Of a DNA stretch of 14,743 nt, positions 5,232-12,577 are shown piece by piece. The notes below the pieces were generated by a model. It was not told the origin of the DNA. It ran no database searches and saw only the letters and a program-made list of their open reading frames with translations. The stretch is from DATIJJ01 sp039936115. GTDB taxonomy: Bacteria > Pseudomonadota > Gammaproteobacteria > DSM-16500. Where the stretch lies: NCBI GenBank assembly GCA_039936115.1, contig JBDTIZ010000034.1, positions 1 to 14,743 on the forward strand, given 5' to 3'. The position numbers and the translations under genes are program-made. Each line of letters opens with the position of its first letter. Position 1 is the first letter of the stretch.

Positions 5232-7583
5232 TTATCCGCCAAAGCGTTTTTGCTCGTGAACTTCCTCTGAAAAACAAGGGTAAACGTTCTGCTGTTCAGG
5301 GTTGTAAATCACGATGGGCAGATATCGCTGAAATCGTACTTCAAAATTTGCTTGACGTTGCTGAGCTATTTTTCTTGCTTTAGGTGTATCACGACCAACA
5401 ACAATAGCTATCACGCTTTCACGTGTAACCTTGGCCAAAACTTCGTTTACTGCATAAGGTTGTCTATCTATAAGACTTCTGAACTGCTCGAAGCTGGTAA
5501 ACGAGATTGCTTGCATTCTATTTGCGTATGCCACGACGTCATTCCTGTCTTTACTCAGCCACTCTCTTTTAAATGTGCCATGGTCCTGACTTAGCAATGC
5601 CTTGACTCGACACTGTGTTATATCGAATGCTAATCCAACCATCTCGCGTTCTGTATGAGCATAACCAAATAACCCTGTGTGCAAATAACTGGAAATATAA
5701 GTCGTCGGGGTTTTCTTTGTATGAGTATATACTCGATTTTTTTTGTCCTGCTTGTGTTGTACTTGCTCTTCCTTCGTACGGCAAGAAACGATTTTTCCAT
5801 TTCCATCGACTGCCAGCGCGGGTCTCTTCTCTTCTTTTTCATCAATTACTGCAGGGATATGCACAAATTTCCAACCGGTTTTTTCTCCTGTCTTACGAAG
5901 GGCTTCTCTGATGTTATAGTCTGCCAATGATTCGCAAAACTGTTTCCAATTTTTTTCACGATCGGTGCGAATAATCTTAACCAAAGCCTTCCCGTTTTCA
6001 AATAACTCTGTAACGGCTTTTTCGGGAAACGCATAATCAAAAATTAAATCGGAATGCTTAAAAAGAATGGAATTAGACAGTATTTCATTAACAGCAGAAT
6101 AATATTGTTTCCCGCGTGATACAGCAGAATATTTTAAGTTGTGAGTTACCAAATCATTTACGAGAGAAGAATGCTTAATCATGCCTTGAGGTGCTTGCAT
6201 CATTAAGGTGCGCCCAAGGATACGGAAAAAATTATCATCGGTACTGTACATGCTGAATGATTTTCGCAATACTCTGCGAGTAAAACTATCATTCAAGCTT
6301 GGCTTGATAGTTTGTTCAAGCAATTGCCATAATTTTTGATCCAACACATTCAAAAATGTGCTTACATTATCTGCTGACTGATAGATTGTTATATTTATGA
6401 CTAATCGATAAAATCTCCAATTAGATCCATTTTTAATCCAGGCGTTAAACTGCTCCTTGCCTTCGTTCGTAGATAATTTCTCCAATACGGTGCCAAATCC
6501 TGTGTGTGATTGCGAATGAGCTGCAACACCTAAACCGAATTCATAATTACTATTCAAAAGTAGCAACGTTCTAATGGCCGTGCTTATATCGAGCCTTTTC
6601 AAGTAGGCCTGAAACCCATCAGCGGATTGGTAGCGTGCAACTACTAGTACTGTGCACTCGCCATTCTCATCTTGTAGCAGCGCCGCTTGCTTGCAAGTGT
6701 CAGCATCCAGTTTTGCCAAGTAAGCCTGAAATGCTTCGGAAGATTGATATTGTGCAACTAGTCTCAATGTGCACTTCCCATCAGGACTTTGCAGCAGCGC
6801 CGTCTTGTTGCAAGTCCCATTCTCCAGCTTCGCCACATAGGCTTGAAATACCTCAGGGGATTGATGCCGTGCAACCCTCTTCAATATGCACCAGCCATCA
6901 TGAAAGCGTAAAAGTGCAACCAGATTTAGCAATAGCGCATTTTTAATTTGGCTTGTCTCGTTCTCTAACACCGAAAAATTATTTTTCACGATCTGTTCAT
7001 TAATATTTTTTAACAAGCTATACGCATTTTCTCCACACAAATTATTTAACTGTTCTTCATTCAAGCTGATGATGTGACAATTTCCAAATAAATGTTTAAA
7101 AGCGCAATGTTCATTTTTGATATTTAACGATCCATTGATCCTACGATGAAAACCTTTTGCTTCTAATTCGTTGGCAAAGTGCAATTGAATATCTTTTTCT
7201 TTCAAGAAAACATGCGTTGGAAAATCAGGGTAAGGCGGCAAAATGACAGAGACAATCTGTTGTTTTTCTTCGAAAAGCACAGGGATTGCTTTTGGAATAG
7301 TTTTATCAACTTGCGCTTGTGTTATAGACGTCGCTTTAAGAATGACTTGATCAGCTTGCTCTTGCGTCAGCCTTGCAACATAACAAAAAGTGTTTTCACA
7401 TTTTTCATGTTTAACATTTACTTTGTCAATATCTGCAGGACGAGCGGGATGTGTTTTGACCTGTTTAATAAATTGCTGTGCTGCATTTTCTTTAGCAAAG
7501 TGAAATTGCAACATTCCTTTGTAACCATAGCGCGTATGTCGGGCTTTGGGATCGATATCTGTGGTTATATTTCGAATAATCAC
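5232..7583 (-). CDS. Large orphan protein with 39-residue repeats, unknown function
   Basis: I do not recognise this 783-residue protein. The GTG at 7583 is preferred as start because GGAG lies 7 nt upstream, while the ATG at 7601 has no ribosome binding site and would add six residues. Residues are numbered from the GTG. Residues 1-82 and about 110-183 look like two copies of one module (LHFA/FHFA, a helix, N-[IV]-K-x-E-x-C, then a helix starting near EEQ or QEQ). Residues 221-376 hold four repeats of exactly 39 residues with D/N-G, VA.YQS and FQAYLAKL positions, then a degenerate fifth copy to about 420. A mixed region follows, then a C-terminal domain (about 590-783) with TTYISSY and NEVLAKVTRESVIAIVVGRD. 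There is no signal peptide or membrane segment. The repeat-rich, cytosolic, orphan character resembles effectors of intracellular gammaproteobacteria, which is inference only. It diverges from the exported protein and MarR operon. Confidence 0.8.
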   Translation of the reverse strand: MIIRNITTDIDPKARHTRYGYKGMLQFHFAKENAAQQFIKQVKTHPARPADIDKVNVKHEKCENTFCYVARLTQEQADQVILKATSITQAQVDKTIPKAIPVLFEEKQQIVSVILPPYPDFPTHVFLKEKDIQLHFANELEAKGFHRRINGSLNIKNEHCAFKHLFGNCHIISLNEEQLNNLCGENAYSLLKNINEQIVKNNFSVLENETSQIKNALLLNLVALLRFHDGWCILKRVARHQSPEVFQAYVAKLENGTCNKTALLQSPDGKCTLRLVAQYQSSEAFQAYLAKLDADTCKQAALLQDENGECTVLVVARYQSADGFQAYLKRLDISTAIRTLLLLNSNYEFGLGVAAHSQSHTGFGTVLEKLSTNEGKEQFNAWIKNGSNWRFYRLVINITIYQSADNVSTFLNVLDQKLWQLLEQTIKPSLNDSFTRRVLRKSFSMYSTDDNFFRILGRTLMMQAPQGMIKHSSLVNDLVTHNLKYSAVSRGKQYYSAVNEILSNSILFKHSDLIFDYAFPEKAVTELFENGKALVKIIRTDREKNWKQFCESLADYNIREALRKTGEKTGWKFVHIPAVIDEKEEKRPALAVDGNGKIVSCRTKEEQVQHKQDKKNRVYTHTKKTPTTYISSYLHTGLFGYAHTEREMVGLAFDITQCRVKALLSQDHGTFKREWLSKDRNDVVAYANRMQAISFTSFEQFRSLIDRQPYAVNEVLAKVTRESVIAIVVGRDTPKARKIAQQRQANFEVRFQRYLPIVIYNPEQQNVYPCFSEEVHEQKRFGG
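6456..6923 (-). repeat. Four tandem 117-bp coding repeats
   Basis: Inside the orphan gene, four successive units of 117 bp encode 39-residue repeats with no indels: the aligned D/N, Q and L positions recur every 39 residues. The middle units share FQAYLAKLD and [QR]YQS. DNA identity between units is clearly below protein-level pattern identity, so the expansion is not recent. A degenerate fifth unit with about five extra residues continues to about 6324. Confidence 0.85.
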
Positions 7584-7612
7584 TGTAATTCTCCGGTACA
7601 TATAATAATAGA

Positions 7613-7646
7613 TTGACCAAGTACTGGCTATCGTATAGCATGCTAT
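7613..7646. promoter_or_regulatory. Divergent promoter region with 12-bp palindrome
   Basis: The 90-bp gap between the divergent starts at 7583 and 7674 contains TTGACC (7613-7618) as a -35 candidate for the plus-strand operon and TATAGC (7634-7639) as a -10 candidate at a short 15-bp spacing. The perfect palindrome ATAGCATGCTAT (7635-7646) overlaps the -10. It could be an operator, with the MarR protein of the same operon as the natural candidate. A palindrome of this size is expected a few times by chance in this length. Confidence 0.35.
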
Positions 7647-7673
7647 GTATCATGTCTACAGGAACTTACCGCA

Positions 7674-8132
7674 ATGAAAACACTCATTTCCATTATAATG
7701 ATTAGCCTAGGGGCATCCTTCGCATGCGCTTTTGCCGGTCATACAAAAGCTGTCGAAAAAAATGAATCTAGCAATATAGTTTTTATCACTCAACTATATA
7801 AAGACTTTTTTCAGAAGAAGAATTTTGATCAAATGGATAAATATCTATCGAAGGATATTGTCTTTTACAAAGACTTTGATCGACCAGTAAATTATAATGC
7901 GCTTCAAGAACATCTCATTGCCCAGGGTAAACAATGCGTAAAGTTAAGCATGCTTCCATTTAATGACATCTTGGTTTCAGGCAATAAGGTTGTCGTCCTT
8001 TATACGCAGGATTGCACCGATAAATTTGGTAAAATCAATCAGAAACGTATTATGGCAATAATGGAAATGAATACTCTACGGAAAGTTTCCCGAATATGGG
8101 TAGTCACTCATGAGAAAAAAGAATCCGTTTAA
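7674..8132 (+). CDS. Small exported NTF2/SnoaL-like protein
   Basis: This 152-residue protein has a clear signal peptide: MK at the start, a hydrophobic core over residues 3-20 and a likely cleavage after AFA (21). C18 is not in a valid lipobox (SFAC), so a free periplasmic protein is favoured over a lipoprotein. The mature part resembles the NTF2/SnoaL fold: a helical start (FITQLYKDFFQKKNFDQMDKYL), a DIVFYKDF strand, then NKVVVLYTQ and a KRIMAIMEM strand near the end. This superfamily includes enzymes and ligand binders, so no substrate can be named. C88 and C114 could form a disulfide in the periplasm. AGGAA (7660-7664) lies 9 nt before the ATG. The MarR gene follows 15 nt downstream in the same unit. 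Confidence 0.7.
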   Translation: MKTLISIIMISLGASFACAFAGHTKAVEKNESSNIVFITQLYKDFFQKKNFDQMDKYLSKDIVFYKDFDRPVNYNALQEHLIAQGKQCVKLSMLPFNDILVSGNKVVVLYTQDCTDKFGKINQKRIMAIMEMNTLRKVSRIWVVTHEKKESV

Positions 8133-8147
8133 TTTTCGAGGAAAAAT

Positions 8148-8591
8148 ATGACATTTCAAATAGAAAATCATACTGGCATTTTAATTAAAAAAGCAGCGCG
8201 CTTATTTGAACAAGTTGCGAATAATGATTTAGATAAATTAGGAGTGACTTACGCTCAGACTATTTTTCTTATCCGACTGTGGGAAAAAGATGGACAAAGC
8301 CAAATTGAACTTGCAAAAAGCGCAGGCTTAAAACAACCTACTGTTGTTCGCATGTTAGATCGCATGGAAAGAGATGAATTAGTTAAACGTGTTCGCAATA
8401 AAGAAGACAGACGTGTCTTTAATTTTTATCTCACGCCTAAGGCAAAGAAAGCATGCCAAAAACTAGAAGCTCATGCCGATACGATGAATAAAATTTCAAG
8501 TGAATCTATTCCAAAAAAAGAAATAGAAAAATTAAATCAGCTTATTTCTACTGTTATTGAAAATCTACAGCAATTTCTTGATAAAATTTGA
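8148..8591 (+). CDS. MarR-family transcriptional regulator
   Basis: This 147-residue winged-helix regulator has the MarR architecture: an N-terminal dimerisation helix, then TYAQTIFLIRLWEKDGQSQIELA (about 34-56), the recognition-helix segment LKQPTVVRMLDRMERDELV (61-79), and a wing with NKEDRRVFNFYLTPKA (84-99) carrying the family D87-R88-R89 signature. The C-terminal helix completes the dimer interface. MarR proteins usually repress their own operon and a neighbouring gene, with release by small ligands. GAGGA (8138-8142) lies 5 nt before the ATG. It is co-directional with the exported NTF2-like gene 15 nt upstream. The shared divergent promoter region, with its palindrome at 7635-7646, is the likeliest target. 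The ligand cannot be inferred. Confidence 0.9.
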   Translation: MTFQIENHTGILIKKAARLFEQVANNDLDKLGVTYAQTIFLIRLWEKDGQSQIELAKSAGLKQPTVVRMLDRMERDELVKRVRNKEDRRVFNFYLTPKAKKACQKLEAHADTMNKISSESIPKKEIEKLNQLISTVIENLQQFLDKI

Positions 8592-8610
8592 ATCTTTTAG
8601 CTGGCATCCA

Positions 8611-8643
8611 GTTGTCACCCCGCACTTGTTGCGGGGTGACAAC
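8611..8643. repeat. Perfect 14-bp hairpin repeat between convergent genes
   Basis: GTTGTCACCCCGCA (8611-8624) pairs perfectly with TGCGGGGTGACAAC (8630-8643) around a 5-nt loop. It lies between the converging marR-type gene and yhdP. It could act as a bidirectional terminator, although no T run follows. The 23 bases at 8613-8635 recur exactly at 14721-14743, so this is a dispersed palindromic repeat rather than a site made for one gene. Confidence 0.85.
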
Positions 8644-8675
8644 GAATTAAGCTGAGCTCTTACATCATACTGGAG

Positions 8676-11600
8676 TTAACGAGATCCCCGACCCTCAGCA
8701 CTCTTACCAATCTGTCCCCACACCGGATTAGCCCACGTACCCGTAATCGAATAATCATATGTCACCATTTTTGACACCGACTGATTAACAACTTTATCCA
8801 CCATCCAAACCGCAACACCCGCAATAGGATTAGCTGTCGCAATCGCCGCAACCACCGGTAAACTTGCCGTCACATACGCCGTTACACCGAGCTTCATATC
8901 TAAATCTTTTTGTGCCATGCCAATACGCCCAGCAAGACCGATACGAGCAATGGGTCCATTAAAATAAGTATTGGTAGTAAACGCGCTACCATTTTTTAAA
9001 TTAAAATCACCTTTCATCGAATCAAAGCTATAACCTTTTTCAAATAAATCGCTAAAATCCAAACTCAATCGCCGCGGAATACTCTGCAAACTAAATATAT
9101 TTAACAATCGACCTAATCCCATCTTTGCATCAGCTGAATCACCAATATTCACAATTCTGCCCTTACCCAATTTCAATGAAACATTGCCTGACATGCCAGA
9201 CATAATTGGGCTAAAAGGTGTCCCAGGCCATGCTAAGTCAAACTGCGCACTTGCATCACTGCCAATTAAATTCGTTGATGCAAAACCCCAGGCGGTTAAA
9301 AGTTTACTGACATTGGCAGTTGTCACACTACCATGCAAACGACTTCCGCCCGGATTACTTCCGCTCCAATCACCGGTTGCATTTAACTGATAAGCAGGAG
9401 AATTTAAATATAATTGCCGAATCACTAAACCATTTTGTCCGGGCACAAGATTTAAAGTCAGTCTTCCTAACGAAGCATCACCGTAACGTACATCATCGCC
9501 CACGAATGAAATAGGGGGCAATCCTCTTGGACTCAACGTATTTGTACCGGATGGTCGACTTTGCGGACTGAAAAACAAACGTTGAAATCTTGCTTGAATC
9601 ATTTGTCCACTCGATGCCGGTATGATGATTTGTCCCGACATCATGGCATTGCTTAATCCAACTTGAAATGAATTGCGCAGCTTGGCTAATTGAATCCGAA
9701 TTTGATTTAACTTCAACCCAGCAATAGTCAGTGTATTAACTCGGAGGTCAGCACCACGAAAAAAATCAGGGCTAATCAACTGTTTTTCAGCAGTAGTTGC
9801 AATCGGTTTTTTATCGAAATATTTTGCAACATAAGGTTGTAATTTATTCCAGTCAAGTTCATCGAGATTACCTGTGACTAAAATACCTGAACGATTTTGC
9901 CATGTCGCATCTCCCGTTCCTAAATGCAAATCCGCACTGAACAAACTTAATTTTTGTTTAACTCTCCCCAACGTCAGCGCGGCAGTAAATAACTTGTCGT
10001 AAATTATTTTAGCTTTTAAGGGTTGGTTTGTATCGACCATAATATTAAATTGAACATCTACCTTCTGGTCTGCAGTCTTTCCATAACTCGCCGGCATATT
10101 GACTGCAATGCCTTGGAAATCAGATTTTATATTCACGAGCATAGGCTGAGATTTTTGCTCATGCGAGGGTAAAAATAATTGCGCTCGATATGCCGCCATA
10201 CCTTGCATCACTTGATCAACCGGTATATCAAGCCAGGTCTGCAGATCAGTCGTTTTAATCATGCCTTGCAAATCAGCCGTGACGTAACCTAATCGTTTAT
10301 CCGTCTTAAGCTGTGTCCCAAGATTCAATGTAACAGGATGACCGAAGAGCTGTCCCGTCATTGGAGTGGATGTGATACTGTCTTCAGTAAAACGAAACGC
10401 GCCATTCAATAGTCCTAACGACAAATTCCATTCTGGTATATTTAAATTCGCATTGGTTAACGTCGTATCGCCAACTATTTTTATGTTTTCAGGCAAAGCC
10501 AGTGGAACAACTAATCCTAGTTTGAGTTGCATAGGACCTTGTAATTGTAATGCAGATAAATCTTTACCAATGGTATCTTTCAGCGGACTGTTCTCAATAA
10601 AATTCATGCCTTGCGCTAAATCGGTTAACACTGTGGTTTGCACATAGAGAACTTGTGGACGTGCATCGCCAAAATAAGGAATTTCTGCCTGCACAGGACC
10701 GATCGGTATATTTAAAATTTGTCCGGACACAACATCAATCACCATAGATCGTCCAGAATAGACTAAGTTACCATTAATGACTCGAAGCGATGGCCAATTA
10801 GGTGCGTAATGCAGTTCAATACCATTCACAACGCCTGAAATTGAGAATTTTCCAACGCCCTTATCAAAAGGAAAATCACTCAAACGACCTTGTAAAATAG
10901 CTGTTCCTGAATCGACACGGCCGCTCAAAAATGCATTGCGCAACCACTCGTTTAATCCTGCATCCCATATTTTTAACGGCAGATAACGACTAATATGTGC
11001 TGCATTATCCAACGTAAATTTACCTAATAAATTAATACTCGGTGAATCATTCGTCGGTATCGTAAGTGTTACATTCGCTGATGCTTTTATATCAGCATTC
11101 ATTGCTTGTATCTCTTTTGCAGTAAATGTCCAGTTACCGTTCGTTTCTTTTTGCCAATGCACCCATCCAGTCAGCTGATCAAACGCTAAAGGATTTGCAA
11201 ATACAGTATCGATGACTAACGAGGCACGGTGACTATCTAATTTGAGATCGCCCTGCTTACCATCCCAGGCAATAGCGCCCTGCAAATTCTTCAGCGTTGG
11301 AATTTGTCCCCAAGCACTTAAAGAAAGGTCTTTAAATTCTGCGTTCAGTGAAACATTTGCTGGATCGTCTAAAGCGCCATGAATATCAGCTTTTAAATTA
11401 TGTAATTGACCTTTTGGATTAAGAATCGTAATTTTGGATTGATAGGTTGGTGGTAAAAGACCGCTTGCTTTTAAAACTTCATAACTATCAGCTAAATCAA
11501 AATAAGTCGCTTCAAAATATTGGACTGTCGGAAGACCTTCTGCGGATTCAGTGAACTTAACCAAGAAATTTGTTTTCGGCCAGGAATGATCGGGTAGCTC

Positions 11601-12575
11601 TATTAACAGATCTTTCCCATCAATGATCATTTGATTCGCGTTTCGCTGCATGCCTATATTGCCGCTAATGTGCGAAATAATGATCGGGGTTTTTGTCAGA
11701 AGTGATTCTGCTTCAATATCATAAAACTGTAACGTGCTTTGAATTTTCTGCCATTTATTTTGATTCCAGTTCGCAAGAATTTTTGCGCTACCTAGACCTT
11801 GGATAATATGTAAATTATGCCACTGTTGTTTACTAAACCACTGCGGCAGTGAAATACCTTCTAACTCAAGCGCAAGTTCCGCTGAAACATGTTCAAGGTC
11901 CGTGACACTCCCTTTCCAATTAAAATTAATTTTAACTTGTGTGGGTACATCTTGATGTAAAATTGCTTTGCCTGTTAACCGATGACTCGTCGTCGTATTA
12001 GTTAATGCCAACCAACGCACGCTAATGAATTTTTCATTGCCTTCCAAGGGCACAAAATGCAACTCAATGTTTTTCAAAACCAAACTGGGTTGTAAAAAAA
12101 TCCAAGCAAACACAGCATTTGCATTCTGTGATTGTCCTGTAAAATTATCAGTGATCGCAAAATCTCTAAGTCCTTCTACATTCATTTGACCGGATTGTTG
12201 TTCACGTAACGTAAGGTGAACGCCGGTTATTTTCAGGCTATCCAATATAGGCTGACGCGAAAGCAAACTGCGTATGATATCCAAATCAATTGTAATTAAA
12301 GGAATTTGAAAAACATGTTCTTTTGTATCGGGATCGAGTAAGGAGACATTTTTAAAAGCCAGTTCTGGTTCGTAGACATTCCAGGAAATTTCTATTTGGT
12401 CAATGTGAACAGGTTTATCCAATAAGCGACTCGCAAAATTTTCAAACTCTGCGCGATGCTCATTTAAGACTGGGGTTAAAAGACGCGTTGCGCTGACAAT
12501 GAAAGCAGACAGAATAATAAAACTCGCCGCTAAATAACCCAAGTTTACTACAACTTTTCGCCAAAAAGCCGTCAC
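8676..12575 (-). CDS. yhdP: YhdP family AsmA-like envelope protein
   Basis: This 1299-residue protein belongs to the AsmA-like/YhdP family (E. coli YhdP is 1266 residues). In E. coli, YhdP, TamB and YdbH act together in phospholipid transport from inner to outer membrane. One N-terminal transmembrane segment (about residues 8-30, LGYLAASFIILSAFIVSA) anchors it. The rest is a long periplasmic beta-rich region expected to form the bridge-like groove. Early residues such as LLDKPVHIDQIEISWNVYEPELAF fit the DUF3971/YhdP start, and the C-terminus has the AsmA-type ending with YDYSITGTWANPVWG. The start is GTG at 12575, two nt after the rng stop. Its AAGGA ribosome binding site lies in the last codons of rng, so translation is probably coupled. 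Gene order rng-yhdP matches E. coli. Confidence 0.93.
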   Translation of the reverse strand: MTAFWRKVVVNLGYLAASFIILSAFIVSATRLLTPVLNEHRAEFENFASRLLDKPVHIDQIEISWNVYEPELAFKNVSLLDPDTKEHVFQIPLITIDLDIIRSLLSRQPILDSLKITGVHLTLREQQSGQMNVEGLRDFAITDNFTGQSQNANAVFAWIFLQPSLVLKNIELHFVPLEGNEKFISVRWLALTNTTTSHRLTGKAILHQDVPTQVKINFNWKGSVTDLEHVSAELALELEGISLPQWFSKQQWHNLHIIQGLGSAKILANWNQNKWQKIQSTLQFYDIEAESLLTKTPIIISHISGNIGMQRNANQMIIDGKDLLIELPDHSWPKTNFLVKFTESAEGLPTVQYFEATYFDLADSYEVLKASGLLPPTYQSKITILNPKGQLHNLKADIHGALDDPANVSLNAEFKDLSLSAWGQIPTLKNLQGAIAWDGKQGDLKLDSHRASLVIDTVFANPLAFDQLTGWVHWQKETNGNWTFTAKEIQAMNADIKASANVTLTIPTNDSPSINLLGKFTLDNAAHISRYLPLKIWDAGLNEWLRNAFLSGRVDSGTAILQGRLSDFPFDKGVGKFSISGVVNGIELHYAPNWPSLRVINGNLVYSGRSMVIDVVSGQILNIPIGPVQAEIPYFGDARPQVLYVQTTVLTDLAQGMNFIENSPLKDTIGKDLSALQLQGPMQLKLGLVVPLALPENIKIVGDTTLTNANLNIPEWNLSLGLLNGAFRFTEDSITSTPMTGQLFGHPVTLNLGTQLKTDKRLGYVTADLQGMIKTTDLQTWLDIPVDQVMQGMAAYRAQLFLPSHEQKSQPMLVNIKSDFQGIAVNMPASYGKTADQKVDVQFNIMVDTNQPLKAKIIYDKLFTAALTLGRVKQKLSLFSADLHLGTGDATWQNRSGILVTGNLDELDWNKLQPYVAKYFDKKPIATTAEKQLISPDFFRGADLRVNTLTIAGLKLNQIRIQLAKLRNSFQVGLSNAMMSGQIIIPASSGQMIQARFQRLFFSPQSRPSGTNTLSPRGLPPISFVGDDVRYGDASLGRLTLNLVPGQNGLVIRQLYLNSPAYQLNATGDWSGSNPGGSRLHGSVTTANVSKLLTAWGFASTNLIGSDASAQFDLAWPGTPFSPIMSGMSGNVSLKLGKGRIVNIGDSADAKMGLGRLLNIFSLQSIPRRLSLDFSDLFEKGYSFDSMKGDFNLKNGSAFTTNTYFNGPIARIGLAGRIGMAQKDLDMKLGVTAYVTASLPVVAAIATANPIAGVAVWMVDKVVNQSVSKMVTYDYSITGTWANPVWGQIGKSAEGRGSR

Positions 12576-12577
12576 AA

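Noticed and set aside
6456..6923. Canonical ankyrin repeats
   Set aside because: The period is 39 rather than 33 residues and the TPLH-like core is missing, so I call them unclassified repeats.
7179..7616. 145-residue plus-strand frame opposite the orphan gene start
   Set aside because: It is antisense to a gene with clear repeated domain structure, and its low-complexity, Phe/Arg/Asn-rich composition looks like an artefact of the opposite strand.
7674..7736. Lipoprotein signal with C18 as the lipidated cysteine
   Set aside because: The residues before it (SFA) lack the Leu-type residue expected at -3 of a lipobox; cleavage after AFA at 21 is more likely.
8611..8643. Classic intrinsic terminator for the marR-type gene
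   Set aside because: The stem is strong but no T run follows on either strand, and the sequence is a dispersed repeat; a termination role is possible but not shown.
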